This document shows, piece by piece, positions 23,101 through 35,943 of a stretch of DNA of 64,000 nucleotides. A program made the position numbers and the translations under genes. This stretch comes from Chlorocebus sabaeus (taxonomy: Eukaryota; Chordata; Mammalia; Primates; Cercopithecidae). The stretch covers positions 434,001-498,000 of the forward strand of contig NW_027327413.1 of NCBI RefSeq assembly GCF_047675955.1. Reading direction: 5' to 3'. The number at the start of each line of letters is the position of its first letter. Within the stretch, counting starts at the first letter, position 1. Under the pieces are notes generated by a model. The model was not told the DNA's origin and did not search any database. It saw nothing but the letters and a program-made list of their open reading frames with translations.

Positions 23101-26100
23101 TTTGGAAGCCCATAGAGGGCTATGGTGAAAAAGGAAATATCTTCCGTTCAAAACTGGAAAGAAGCTTTCTGAGAAACTGCTCTGTGTTTTGTTAATTCAT
23201 CTCACAGAGTTACATCTTTCCCTTCAAGAAGCTTTTCACTAAGGCTGTTCTTGTGGAATTGGCAAAGGGATATTTGGAAGCCCATAGAGGGCTATTGTGA
23301 AAAAGGAAATATCTTCCGTTCAAAACTGGAAAGAAGCTGTCTGAGAAACTGCTCTGTGTTCTGTTAATTCATCTCACAAAGTTACATCTTTTCCTTCAAG
23401 AAGCCTTTCGCTAAGGCTGTTCTTGTGGAATTCGCAAAGGGATATTTGGAAGCCCATAGAGGGCTATGGTGAAAAAGGAAATATCTTCCGTTCAAAACTG
23501 GAAAGAAGCTTTCTGAGAAACTGCTCTGTGTTCTGTTAATTCATCTCACAGAGTTACATCTTTCCCTTCAAGAAGCCTTTCGCTAAGGCTGTTCTTGTGG
23601 AATTGGCAAAGGGATATTTGGAAGCCCATAGAGGGCTATGGTGAAAAAGGAAATATCTTCCGTTCAAAACTGGAAAGAAGCTTTGTGAGAAACTGCTCTG
23701 TGTTCTGTTAATTCATCTCACAGAGTTACATCTTTCCCTTCAAGAAGCCTTTCGCTAAGTCTGTTCTTGTGGAATTGGCAAAGGGATATTTGGAAGCCCA
23801 TAGAGGGCTACGGTGAAAAAGGAAATATCTTCCGTTCAAAACTGGAAAGAAGCTTTCTGAGAAACTGCTCTGTGTTCTGTTAATTCATCTCACAGAGTTA
23901 CATCTTTCCCTTCAAGAAGCCTTTCGCTAAGGCTGTTCTTGTGGAATTGGCAAAGGGATATTTGGAAGCCCATAGAGGGCTATGGTGAAAAAGGAAATAT
24001 CTTCCGTTCAAAACTGGAAAGAAGCTTTCTGAGAAACTTCTCTGTGTTCTGTTAATTCATCTCACAGAGTTACATCTTTCCCTTCAAGAAGCCTTTCGCT
24101 AAGGCTGTTCTTGTGGAATTGGCAAAGGGATATTTGGAAGCCCATAGAGGGCTATGGTGAAAAAGGAAATATCTTCCGTTCAAAACTGGAAAGAAGCTTT
24201 CTGAGAAACTGCTCTGTGTTCTGTTAATTCATCTCACAGAGTTACATCTTTCCCTTCAAGAAGCCTTTCGCTAAGGCTGTTCTTGTGGAATTGGCAAAGG
24301 GATATTTGGAAGCCCATAGAGGGCTATGGTGAAAAAGGAAATATCTTCCGTTCAAAACTGGAAAGAAGCTTTCTGAGAAACTGCTCTGTGTTCTGTTAAT
24401 TCATCTCAAAGAGTTACATCTTTCCCTTCATGAAGCCATTCGCTAAGGCTGTTCTTGTGGAATTGGCAAAGGGATATTTGGAAGCCCATAGAGGGCTATG
24501 GTTAAAAAGGAAATATCTTCCGTTCAAAACTGGAAAGAAGCTTTCTGAGAAACTGCTCTGTGTTCTGTTAATTCATCTCACAGAGTTACATATTTCCCTT
24601 CAAGAAGCCTTTCGCTAACGCTGTTCTTGTGGAATTGGCAAAGGGATATTTGGAAGCCCATAGAGGGCTATGGTGAAAAAATAAATATCTTCCATTCAAA
24701 ACTGGAAAGAAGCTTTCTGAGAAACTGCTCTGTGTTCTGTTAATTCATCTCACAGAGTTACATCTTTCCCTTCAAGAAGCCTTTCGCTAAGGCTGTTCTT
24801 GTGGAATTGGCAAAGGGATATTTGGAAGCCCATAGAGGGCTATGGTGAAAAAGGAAATATCTTCCGTTCAAAACTGGAAAGAAGCTTTCTGAGAAACTGC
24901 TCTGTGTTTTGTTAATTCATCTCACAGAGTTACATCTTTCCCTTCAAGAAGCCTTTCGCTAAGGCTGTTCTTGTGGAATTTGCAAAGGAATATTTGGAAG
25001 CCCATAGAGGGCTTTGGTGAAAAAGGAAATATCTTCCGTTCAAAACTGGAAAGAAGCTTTCTGAGAAACTGCTCTGTGTTTTGTTAATTCATCTCACAGA
25101 GTTAAATCTTTACCTTCAAGAAGCTTCTCGCTAAGGCTGTTCTTGTGGAATTGGCAAAGGGATATTTGGAAGCCCATAGAGGGCTATTGTGAAAAAGGAA
25201 ATATCTTCCGTTCAAAACTGGAAAGAAGCTTTCTGAGAAACTGCTCTGTGTTCTGTTAATTCATCTCACAGAGTTACATCTTTTCCTTCAAGAAGCCTTT
25301 CGCTAAGGCTGTTCTTGTGGAATTGGCAAAGGGATATTTGGAAGCCCATAGAGGGCTATGGTGAAAAAGGAAATATCTTCCGTTCAAAACTGGAAAGAAG
25401 CTTTCTGAGAAACTGCTCTGTGTTCTGTTAATTCATCTCACAGAGTTACATCTTTCCCTTCAAGAAGCCTTTCGCTAAGGCTGTTCTTGTGGAATTGGCA
25501 AAGGGATATTTGGAAGCCCATAGAGGGCTATGGTGAAAAAGGAAATATCTTCCGTTCAAAACTGGAAAGAAGCTTTCTGAGAAACTGCTCTGTGTTTTGT
25601 TAATTCATCTCACAGAGTTACATCTTTCCCTTCAAGAAGCCTTTCGCTAAGGCTGTTCTTGTGGAATTGGCAAAGGGATATTTGGAAGCCCATAGAGGGC
25701 TATTGTGAAAAAGGAAATATCTTCCGTTCAAAACTGGAAAGAAGCTGTCTGAGAAACTGCTCTGTGTTCTGTTAATTCATCTCACAGAGTTACATCTTTT
25801 CCTTCAAGAAGCCTTTCGCTAAGGCTGTTCTTGTGGAATTGGCAAAGGGATATTTGGAAGCCCATAGAGGGCTATGGTGAAAAAGGAAATATCTTCCGTT
25901 CAAAACTGGAAAGAAGCTTTCTGAGAAACTGCTCTGTGTTCTGTTAATCCATCTCACAGAGTTACATCTTTCCCTTCAAGAAGCCTTTCGCTAAGGCTGT
26001 TCTTGTGGAATTGGCAAAGGGATATTTGGAAGCCCATAGAGGGCTATGGTGAAAAAGGAACTATCTTCCGTTCAAAACTGGAAAGAAGCTTTCTGAGAAA

Positions 26101-26273
26101 CTGCTCTGTGTTCTGTTAATCCATCTCACAGAGTTACATCTTTCCCTTCAAGAAGCCTTTCGCTAAGGCTGTTCTTGTTGAATTGGCAAAGGGATATTTG
26201 GAAGCCCATAGAGGGCTATGGTGAAAAAGGAAATATCTTCCGTTCAAAACTGGAAAGAAGCTTTCTGAGAAAC
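17168..26273 (+). repeat. 9.1-kb duplicated segment, offset 14103: copy 2
   Basis: Second copy of the 3065-12170 segment. Differences seen by eye are few: CTTCTCG for CTTTTCG near 25131, GAAGCTTTC for GAAACTTTC near 25221, and loss of the CCATTCG and CCCTTAG changes seen near 11880-11935. Its left junction falls inside the monomer at 17026-17197, which is a hybrid. Confidence 0.88.
22186..22356 (+). repeat. 171-bp monomer, G lost from GCAAAGGG (copy 4)
   Basis: Same deletion exactly 14103 bp downstream of the copy at 8083, as expected if it was carried in the large 9.1-kb duplication. The signature monomers follow it again. Confidence 0.9.
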
Positions 26274-27344
26274 TGCTCTGTGTTCTGTTAATTCATCTCA
26301 CAGAGTTACATCTTTCCCTTCAAGAAGTCTTTCGCTAAGGCTGTTCTTGTGGAATTGGCAAAGGGATATTTGGAAGCCCATAGAGGGCTATGGTGAAAAA
26401 GGAAATATCTTCCGTTCAAAACTGGAAAGAAGCTTTCTGAGAAACTGCTCTGTGTTCTGTTAATTCATCTCACAGAGTTACATCTTTCCCTTCAAGAAGC
26501 CTTTCGCTAAGGCTGTTCTTGTGGAATTGGCAAAGGGATATTTGGAAGCCCATAGAGGGCTATGGTGAAAAAGGAAATATCTTCCGTTCAAAACTGGAAA
26601 GAAGCTTTCTGAGAAACTGCTCTGTGTTCTGTTAATTCATCTCACAGAGTTACATCCTTCCCTTCAAGAAGCCTTTCGCTAAGGCTGTTCTTGTGGAATT
26701 GGCAAAGGGATATTTGGAAGCCCATAGAGGGCTATGGTGAAAAAGGAAATATCTTCCGTTCAAAACTGGAAAGAAGCTTTCTGAGAAACTGCTCTGTGTT
26801 CTGTTAATTCATCTCACAGCGTTACATCTTTCCCTTCAAGAAGCCTTTCGCTAAGGCTGTTCTTGTGGAATTGGCAAAGGGATATTTGGAAGCCCATAGA
26901 GGGCTATGGTGAAAAAGGAAATATCTTCCGTTCAAAACTGGAAAGAAGCTTTCTGAATAACTGCTCTGTGTTTTGTTAATTCATCTCACAGAGTTACATC
27001 TTTCCCTTCAAGAAGCTTTTCGCTAACACTGTTCTTGTGGAATTGGCAAAGGGATATTTGGAAGCCCATAGAGGGCTATTGTGAAAAAGGAAATATCTTC
27101 CGTTCAAAACTGGAAAGAAGCTTTCTGAGAAACTGCTCTGTGTTCTGTTAATTCATATCACAGAGTTACATCTTTCCCTTCAAGAAGCCTTTCGCTAAGG
27201 CTGTTCTTGTGGAATTGGCAAAGGGATAATTGGAAGCCCATAGAGGGCTATGGTGAAAAAGGAAATATCTTCCGTTCAAAACTGGAAAGAAGCTTTCTGA
27301 GAAACTGCTCTGTGTTCTGTTAATTCATCTCACAGAGTTACATC
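26273..27344 (+). repeat. Monomer block with CTGAATAAC and GGATAATTGG markers
   Basis: Marker string: GAAGTCTTTCGC (26327), ACATCCTTCC, CACAGCGTT (26815), CTGAATAACTGC (26953), AACACTG, CATATCAC (27153) and GGATAATTGG (27224). The string recurs with offset 22530 at about 48803-49874, and again at about 53100-54174 and 57400-58130. Confidence 0.8.
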
Positions 27345-28032
27345 TTTCCCTTCAAGAAGCCTTTCGCTAAGGCTGTTCTTGTGGAATTGGCAAAGGGATA
27401 TTTGGAAGCCCATAGAGGGCTATTGTAAAAAAGGAAATATCTTCCGTTCAAAACTGGAAAGAAGCTGTCTGAGAAACTGCTCTGTGTTCTGTTAATTCAT
27501 CTCACAGAGTTACATCTTTTCCTTCAAGAAGCCTTTCGCTAAGGCTGTTCTTGTGGAATTGGCAAAGGGATATTTGGAAGCCCATAGAGGACTATGGTGA
27601 AAAAGGAAATATCTTCCGTTCAAAACTGGAAAGAAGCTTTCTGAGAAACTGCTCTGTGTTCTGTTAATTCATCTCACAGAGTTACATCTATCCCTTCAAG
27701 AAGCCTTTCGCTAAGGCTGTTCTTGTGGAATTGGCAAAGGGATATTTGGAAGCCCATAGAGGGCTATGGTGAAAAAGGAAATATCTTCCGTTCAAAAATG
27801 GAAAGAAGCTTTCTGAGAAACTGCTCTGTGTTCTGTTAATTCATCTCACAGAGTTACATCTTTCCCTTCAACAAGCCTTTCGCTAAGGCTGTTCTTGTGG
27901 AATTGGCAAAGGGATATTTGGAAACCCATAGAGGGCTATGGTGAAAAAGGAAATATCTTCCGTTCAAAACTGGAAAGAAGCTTTCTGAGAAACTGCTCTG
28001 TGTTCTGTTAATTCATCTCACAGAGTTACATC
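27345..28032 (+). repeat. 4-monomer tandem duplication: copy 1 (688 bp)
   Basis: Marker string CTATTGTAAAAAAGG (27420) with GCTGTCTG, then GAGGACTATGG, CTATCCC, AAAAATGG, CAACAAG and GGAAACCC. It repeats 688 bp downstream. The related segment at 58131 has one copy only, so the duplication is probably derived here. Confidence 0.87.
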
Positions 28033-28720
28033 TTTCCCTTCAAGAAGCCTTTCGCTAAGGCTGTTCTTGTGGAATTGGCAAAGGGATATTTGGAAGCCCA
28101 TAGAGGGCTATTGTAAAAAAGGAAATATCTTCCGTTCAAAACTGGAAAGAAGCTGTCTGAGAAACTGCTCTGTGTTCTGTTAATTCATCTCACAGAGTTA
28201 CATCTTTTCCTTCAAGAAGCCTTTCGCTAAGGCTGTTCTTGTGGAATTGGCAAAGGGATATTTGGAAGCCCATAGAGGACTATGGTGAAAAAGGAAATAT
28301 CTTCCGTTCAAAACTGGAAAGAAGCTTTCTGAGAAACTGCTCTGTGTTCTGTTAATTCATCTCACAGAGTTACATCTATCCCTTCAAGAAGCCTTTCGCT
28401 AAGGCTGTTCTTGTGGAATTGGCAAAGGGATATTTGGAAGCCCATAGAGGGCTATGGTGAAAAAGGAAATATCTTCCGTTCAAAAATGGAAAGAAGCTTT
28501 CTGAGAAACTGCTCTGTGTTCTGTTAATTCATCTCACAGAGTTACATCTTTCCCTTCAACAAGCCTTTCGCTAAGGCTGTTGTTGTGGAATTGGCAAAGG
28601 GATATTTGGAAACCCATAGAGGGCTATGGTGAAAAAGGAAATATCTTCCGTTCAAAACTGGAAAGAAGCTTTCTGAGAAACTGCTCTGTGTTCTGTTAAT
28701 TCATCTCACAGAGTTACATC
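28033..28720 (+). repeat. 4-monomer tandem duplication: copy 2 (688 bp)
   Basis: Same marker string, starting with CTATTGTAAAAAAGG at 28108. One private change, GTTGTTGTGG (28580), separates it from copy 1. It is followed by AGAAACCTTTCGATAACG and GAGGGCAATGG. Confidence 0.87.
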
Positions 28721-30000
28721 TTTCCCTTCAAGAAACCTTTCGATAACGCTGTTCTTGTGGAATTGGCAAAGGGATATTTGGAAGCCCATAGAGGGCAATG
28801 GTGAAAAAGGAAATATCTTCCGTTCAAAACGGGAAAGAAGCTTTCTGAGAAACTGCTCTGTGTTCTGTTAATTCATCTCACAGAGTTACATCTTTCCCTT
28901 CAAGAAGCCTTTCGCTAAGGCTGTTCTTGTGGAATTGGCAAAGGGATATTTGGAAGCCCATAGAGGGCTATGGTGAAAAAGGAAATATCTTCCGTTCAAA
29001 ACTGGAAAGAAGCTTTCTGAGAAACTGCTCTGTGTTCTGTTAATTCATCTCACAGAGTTACATCTTTCCCTTCAAGAAGCCTTTCGCTAAGGCTGTTCTT
29101 GTGGAATTGGCAAAGGGATATTTGGAAGCCCATAGAGGGCTATGGTGAAAAAGGAAATATCTTCCATTCAAAACTGGAAAGAAGCTTTCTGAGAAACTGC
29201 TCTGTGTTCTGTTAATTCATCTCACAGAGATACATCTTTCCCTTCAAGAAGCCTTTCGCTAAGGCTGTTCTTGTGGAATTGGCAAAGGGATATTTGGAAG
29301 CCCATAGAGGGCTATGGTGAAAAAGGAAATATCTTCCGTTCAAAACTGGAAAGAAGCTTTCTGAGAAACTGCTCTGTGTTTTGTTAATTCATCTCACAGA
29401 GTTACATCTTTCCCTTCAAGAAGCCTTTCGCTAAGGCTGTTCTTGTGGAATTTGCAAATGAATATTTGGAAGCCCATAGAGGGCTATGGTGAAAAAGGAA
29501 ATATCTTCCGTTCAAAACTGGAAAGAAGCTTTCTGAGAAACTGCTCTGTGTTTTGTTAATTCATCTCACAGAGTTACATCTTTCCCTTCAAGAAGCTTTT
29601 CGCTAAGGCTGTTCTTGTGGAATTGGCAAAGGGATATTTGGGAGCCCATAGAGGGCTATTGTGAAAAAGGAAATATCTTCCGTTCAAAACTGGAAAGAAG
29701 CTTTCTGAGAAACTGCTCTGTGTTCTGCTAATTCATCTCACAGAGTTACATCTTTTCCTTCAAGAAGCCTTTCGCTAAGGCTGTTCTTGTGGAATTGGCA
29801 AAGGGATATTTGGAAGCCCATAGAGGACTATGGTGAAAAAGGAAATATCTTCCGTTCAAAACTGGAAAGAAGCTTTCTGAGAAACTGCTCTGTGTTCTGT
29901 TAATTCATCTCACAGAGTTACATCTTTCCCTTCAAGAAGCCTTTCACTAAGGCTGTTCTTGTGGAATTGGCAAAGGGATATTTGGAAGCCCATAGAGGGC
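28721..30000 (+). repeat. Monomer block with GGGCAATGG and GCAAATGAATAT markers
   Basis: Marker string: AGAAACC, GATAACG, GGGCAATGG (28794), AAACGGGAAAG, TTCCATT, CAGAGATACATC, TTTGCAAATGAATAT (29450), GGGAGCCC, CTGCTAATT, GAGGACTATGG and TTTCACTAAGG. It recurs in order at 58819-60098 with offset 30098, with small differences (GATAAAGCTG there for GATAACGCTG here). Confidence 0.82.
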
Positions 30001-30956
30001 TATGGTGAAAAAGGAAATATCTTCCGTTCAAAACTGGAAAGAAGCTTTCTGAGAAACTGCTCTGTGTTTTGTTAATTCATCTCACAGAGTTACATCTTTC
30101 CCTTCAAGAAGCTTTTCGCTAAGGCTGTTCTTGTGGAATTGGCAAAGGGATATTTGGAAGCCCATAGAGGGCTATTGTGAAAAAGGAAATATCTTCCGTT
30201 CAAAACTGGAAAGAAGCTGTCTGAGAAACTGCTCTGTGTTCTGTTAATTCATCTCACGGAGTTACATCTTTTCCTTCAAGAAGCCTTTCGCTAAGGCTGT
30301 TCTTGTGGAATTGGCAAAGGGATATTTGGAAGCCCTTAGAGGGCTATGGTGAAAAAGGAAATATCTTCCGTTCAAAACTGGAAAGAAGCTTTCTGAGAAA
30401 CTGCTCTGTGTTCTGTTAATTCATCTCACAGAGTTACATCTTTCCCTTCAAAAAGCCTTTCGCTAAGGCTGTTCTTGTGGAATTGGCAAAGGGATATTTG
30501 GAAGCCCATAGAGGGCTATGGTGAAAAAGGAACTATCTTCCGTTCAAAACTGGAAAGAAGCTTTCTGAGAAACTGCTCTGTGTTCTGTTAATCCATCTCA
30601 CAGAGTTACATCTTTCCCTTCAAGAAGCCTTTCGCTAAGGCTGTTCTTGTGGAATTGGCAAAGGGATATTTGGAAGCCCATAGAGGGCTATGGTGAAAAA
30701 GGAAATATCTTCCGTTCAAAACTGGAAAGAAGCTTTCTGAGAAACTGCTCTGTGTTCTGTTAATTCATCTCACAGAGTTACATCTTTCCCTTCAAGAAGC
30801 CTTTCGCTAAGTCTGATCTTGTGGAATTGGCAAAGGGATATTTGGAAGACCATAGAGGGCTATGGTGAAAAAGGAAATATCTTCCGTTCAAAACTGGAAA
30901 GAAGCTTTCTGAGAAACTGCTCTGTGTTCTGTTAATTCATCTCACAGAGTTACATC

Positions 30957-31127
30957 TTTCCCTAAAGAAGCCTTTCGCTAAGGCTGTTCTTGTGGAATTG
31001 GCAAAGGGATATTTGGAAGCCCATAGAGGGCTATGGTGAAAAAGGAAATATCTTCCGTTCAAAACTGGAAAGAAGCTTTCTGAGAAACTGCTCTGTGTTC
31101 TGTTAATTCATCACACAGAGTTACATC
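30957..31127 (+). repeat. 171-bp monomer, CCCTAAAG variant (copy 1)
   Basis: Reads TTTCCCTAAAGAAGCC where the consensus is TTTCCCTTCAAGAAGCC: one T is lost and a C has become A. A related monomer at about 61062 reads CCCTTAAAGAAG, with the C-to-A change but full length. That looks like the state before the base was lost. Confidence 0.9.
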
Positions 31128-33019
31128 TTTCCCTTCAAGAAGCCTTTCGCTAAGGCTGTTCTTGTGGAATTGGCAAAGGGATATTTGGAAGCCCATAGAG
31201 GGCTATTGTGAAAAAGGAAATATCTTCCGTTCAAAACTGGAAAGAAGCTGTCTGAGAAACTGCTCTGTGTTCTGTTAATTCATCTCACAGAGTTACATCT
31301 TTTCCTTCAAGAAGCCTTTCGTTAAGGCTCTTCTTGTGGAATTGGCAAAGGGATATTTGGAAGCCCATAGAGGGCTATGGTGAAAAAAGAAATATCTTCC
31401 GTTCAAAACTGGAAAGAAGCTTTCTGAGAAACTGCTCTGTGTTCTGTTAATCCATCTCACAGAGTTACATCTTTCCCTTCAAGAAGCCTTTCGCTAAGGC
31501 TGTTCTTGTGGAATTGGCAAAGGGATATTTGGAAGCCCATAGAGGGCTATGGTGAAAAAGGAAATATCTTCCGTTCAAAACTGGAAAGAAGCTTTCTGAG
31601 AAACTGCTCTGTGTTCTTTTATTTCATCTCGCAGAGTTACATCTTTCCCTTCAAGAAGCCTTTCGCTAAGGCTGTTCTTGTGGAATTGGCAAAGGGATAT
31701 TTGGAAGCCCATAGAGGGCTATGGTGAAAAAGGAAATATCTTCCGTTCAAAACTGGAAAGAAGCTTTCTGAGAAACTTCTCTATGTTCTGTTAATTCATC
31801 TCACAGAGTTACATCTTTCACTTCAAGAAGCCTTTCGCTAAGGCTGTTCTTGTGGAATTGGCAATGGGATATTTGGAAGCCCATAGAGGGCTATGGTGGA
31901 AAAGGAAATATCTTCCGTTCAAAACTGGAAAGAAGCTTTCTGAGAAACTGCTCTGTGTTCTGTTAATTCATCTCACAGAGTTACATCTTTCCCTTCAAGA
32001 AGCCTTTCGCTAAGGCTGTTCTTGTGGAATTGGCAAAGGGATATTTGGAAGCCCATAGAGGGCTATGGTGAAAAAGGAAATATCTTCCGTTCAAAACTGG
32101 AAAGAAGCTTTGTGAGAAACTGGTCTGTGTTCTGTTAATTCATCTCACAGAGTTACATCTTTCCCTTCAAGAAGCCTTTCGCTAAGTCTGTTCTTGTGGA
32201 ATTGGCAAAGGGATATTTGGAATCCCATAGAGGGCTACGGTGAAAAAGGAAATATCTTCCGTTCAAAACTGGAAAGAAGCATTCTGAGAAACTGCTCTGT
32301 GTTCTGTTAATTCATCTCACAGAGTTACATCTTTCCCTTCAAGAAGCCTTTCGCTAAGGCTGTTCTTGTGGAATTGGCAAAGGGATATTTGGAAGCCCAT
32401 AGAGGGCTATGGTGAAAAAGGAAATATCTTCCGTTCAAAACTGGAAAGAAGCTTTCTGAGAAACTGCTCTGTGTTCTGTTAATTCATCTCACAGAGTTAC
32501 ATCTTTCCCTTCAAGAAGCCTTTCGCTAAGGCTGTTCTTGTGGAATTGGCAAAGGGATATTTGGAAGCCCATAGAGGGCTATGGTGAAAAAGGAAATATC
32601 TTCCGTTCAAAACTGGAAAGAAGCTTTCTGAGAAACTGCTCTGTGTTCTGTTAATTCATCTCACAGAGTTACATCTTTCCCTTCAAGAAGCCTTTCGCTA
32701 AGGCTGTTCTTGTGGAATTGGCAAAGGGATATTTGGAAGCCCATAGAGGGCTATGGTGAAAAAGGAAATATCTTCCGTTCAAAACTGGAAAGAAGCTTTC
32801 TGAGAAACTGCTCTGTGTTCTGTTAATTCATCTCACAGAGTTACATCTTTCCCTTCAAGAAGCCTTTCGCTAAGGCTGTTCTTGTGGAATTGGCAAAGGG
32901 ATATTTGGAAGCCCATAGAGGGCTATGGTGAAAAAGGAAATATCTTCCGTTCAAAACTGGAAAGAAGCTTTCTGAGAAACTGCTCTGTGTTCTGTTAATT
33001 CATCTCACAGAGTTACATC

Positions 33020-34051
33020 TTTCCCTTCAAGAAGCCTTTCGCTAATGGTGTTCTTGTGGAATTGGCAAAGGGATATTTGGAAGCCCATAGAGGGCTATGG
33101 TGAAAAAGGAAATATCTTCCGTTCAAAACTGGATAGAAGCTTTCTGAGAAACTGCTCTGTGTTCTGTTAATTCATCTCACAGAGTTAAATCTTTCCCTTC
33201 AAGAAGCCTTTCGCTAAGGCTGTTCTTGTGGAATTGGCAAAGGGATATTTGGAAGCCCATAGAGGGCTATGGTGGAAAAGGAAATATCTTCCGTTCAAAA
33301 CTGGAAAGAAGCTTTCTGAGAAACTGCTCTGTGTTCTGTTAATTCATCTCACAGAGTTACATCTTTCCCTTCAAGAAGCCTTTCGCTAAGGCTGTTCTTG
33401 TGGAATTGGCAAAGGGATATTTGGAAGCCCATAGAGGGCTATGGTGAAAAAGGAAATATCTTCCGTTCAAAACTGGAAAGAAGCTTTCTGAGAAACTGCT
33501 CTGTGTTCTGTTAATTCATCTCACAGAGTTACATCTTTCCCTTCAAGAAGCCTTTCGCTAATGGTGTTCTTGTGGAATTGGCAAAGGGATATTTGGAAGC
33601 CCATAGAGGGCTATGGTGAAAAAGGAAATATCTTCCGTTCAAAACTGGATAGAAGCTTTCTGAGAAACTGCTCTGTGTTCTGTTAATTCATCTCACAGAG
33701 TTACATCTTTCCCTTCAAGAAGCCTTTCGCTAAGGCTGTTCTTGTGGAATTGGCAAAGGGATATTTGGAAGCCCATAGAGGGCTATGGTGGAAAAGGAAA
33801 TATCTTCCGTTCAAAACTGGAAAGAAGCTTTCTGAGAAACTGCTCTGTGTTCTGTTAATTCATCTCACAGAGTTACATCTTTCCCTTCAAGAAGCCTTTC
33901 GCTAAGGCTGTTCTTGTGGAATTGGCAAAGGGATATTTGGAAGCCCATAGAGGGCTATGGTGAAAAAGGAAATATCTTCCGTTCAAAACTGGAAAGAAGC
34001 TTTCTGAGAAACTGCTCTGTGTTCTGTTAATTCATCTCACAGAGTTACATC
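33020..34051 (+). repeat. 3-monomer tandem duplication (2 x 516 bp) in unit copy 1
   Basis: Units 33020-33535 and 33536-34051 each hold a monomer with CTAATGGTG and GGATAGAAG, a monomer with GGTGGAAAAG, and a canonical monomer. They are told apart by GTTAAATC in the first (33185) and GTTACATC in the second. Confidence 0.85.
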
Positions 34052-34298
34052 TTTCCCTTCAAGAAGCCTTTCGCTAAGGCTGTTCTTGTGGAATTGGCAA
34101 AGGGATATTTGGAAGCCCATAGAGGGCTATGGTGAAAAAGGAAATATCTTCCGTTCAAAACTGGAAAGAAGCTTTCTGAGAAACTGCTCTGTGTTCTGTT
34201 AATTCATCTCACAGAGTTACATCTTTCCCTTCAAGAAGCCTTTCGCTAAGGCTGTTCTTGTGGAATTGGCAAAGGGATATTTGGAAGCCCATAGAGGG

Positions 34299-34315
34299 CT
34301 ACGGTGGAAAAGGAA
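34299..34315 (+). other. pJ-alpha box with both degenerate positions changed; closest to a CENP-B box
   Basis: CTACGGTGGAAAAGGAA still fits the pJ-alpha consensus with Y and R taking their other bases. Against the CENP-B core NTTCGNNNNANNCGGGN it matches six of nine fixed positions, one more than the canonical monomer. It is not a functional-looking CENP-B box. It recurs at 39286-39302 through the 29-monomer duplication. Confidence 0.7.
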
Positions 34316-35943
34316 ATATCTTCCGTTCAAAACTGGAAAGAAGCTTTCTGAGAAACTGCTCTGTGTTCTGTTAATTCATCTCACAGAGTTACATCTTTCC
34401 CTTCAAGAAGCCTTTCGCTAAGGCTGTTCTTGTGGAATTGGCAAAGGGATATTTGGAAGCCCATAGAGGGCTATGGTGAAAAAGGAAATATCTTCCGTTC
34501 AAAACTGGAAAGAAGCTTTCTGAGAAACTGCTCTGTGTTCTGTTAATTCATCTCACAGAGTTACATCTTTCCCTTCAAGAAGCCTTTCGCTAAGTCTGTT
34601 CTTGTGGAATAGGCAAAGGGATATTTGGAAGCCCATAGAGGGCTACGGTGAAAAAGGAAATATCTTCCGTTCAAAACTGGAAAGAAGCTTTCTGAGAAAC
34701 TGCTCTGTGTTCTGTTAATTCATCTCACAGAGTTACATCTTTCCCTTCAAGAAGCCTTTCGCTAAGGCTGTTCTTGTGGAATTGGCAAAGGGATATTTGG
34801 AAGCCCATAGAGGGCTATGGTGAAAAAGGAAATATCTTCCGTTCAAAACTGGAAAGAAGCTTTCTGAGAAACTGCTCTGTGTTCTGTTAATTCATCTCAC
34901 AGAGTTACATCTTTCCCTTCAAGAAGCCTTTCGCTAAGGCTGTTCTTGTGGAATTGGCAAAGGGATATTTGGAAGCCCATAGAGGGCTATGGTGAAAAAG
35001 GAAATATCTTCCGTTCAAAACTGGAAAGAAGCTTTCTGAGAAACTGCTCTGTGTTTTGTTAATTCATCTCACAGAGTTACATCTTTCCCTTCAAGAAGCT
35101 TTTCGCTAAGGCTGTTCTTGTGGAATTGGCAAAGGGATATTTGGAAGCCCATAGAGGGCTATTGTGAAAAAGGAAATATCTTCCGTTCAAAACTGGAAAG
35201 AAGCTGTCTGAGAAACTGCTCTGTGTTCTGTTAATTCATCTCACGGAGTTACATCTTTTCCTTCAAGAAGCCTTTCGCTAAGGCTGTTCTTGTGGAATTG
35301 GCAAAGGGATATTTGGAAGCCCTTAGAGGGCTATGGTGAAAAAGGAAATATCTTCCGTTCAAAACTGGAAAGAAGCTTTCTGAGAAACTGCTCTGTGTTC
35401 TGTTAATTCATCTCACAGAGTTACATCTTTCCCTTCAAAAAGCCTTTCGCTAAGGCTGTTCTTGTGGAATTGGCAAAGGGATATTTGGAAGCCCATAGAG
35501 GGCTATGGTGAAAAAGGAACTATCTTCCGTTCAAAACTGGAAAGAAGCTTTCTGAGAAACTGCTCTGTGTTCTGTTAATCCATCTCACAGAGTTACATCT
35601 TTCCCTTCAAGAAGCCTTTCGCTAAGGCTGTTCTTGTGGAATTGGCAAAGGGATATTTGGAAGCCCATAGAGGGCTATGGTGAAAAAGGAAATATCTTCC
35701 GTTCAAAACTGGAAAGAAGCTTTCTGAGAAACTGCTCTGTGTTCTGTTAATTCATCTCACAGAGTTACATCTTTCCCTTCAAGAAGCCTTTCGCTAAGTC
35801 TGATCTTGTGGAATTGGCAAAGGGATATTTGGAAGACCATAGAGGGCTATGGTGAAAAAGGAAATATCTTCCGTTCAAAACTGGAAAGAAGCTTTCTGAG
35901 AAACTGCTCTGTGTTCTGTTAATTCATCTCACAGAGTTACATC

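Larger units (their letters stand above)
30000..34986 (+). repeat. 29-monomer tandem unit, 4987 bp: copy 1
   Basis: Long marker string: GCTGTCTG with CACGGAGTT, CCCTTAGAG, CAAAAAGCC, GGAACTATC, GTTAATCCAT, AAGTCTGATC/GAAGACC, the CCCTAAAG 171-bp monomer, ATCACACAG, GTTAAGGCT, TTCTTTTATTTCATCTCGC (31615), CTTCTCTATG, TTTCACTTC, GCAATGGG, GGTGGAAAAG, AACTGGTCTG, GGAATCCC, CTACGG, AATGGTG twice, CTACGGTGG and GGAATAGGC. Each recurs 4987 bp downstream. One difference seen is GGCTCTTC (31327) against GGCTGTTC in copy 2. The junction position is uncertain by about 100 bp. Confidence 0.9.
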
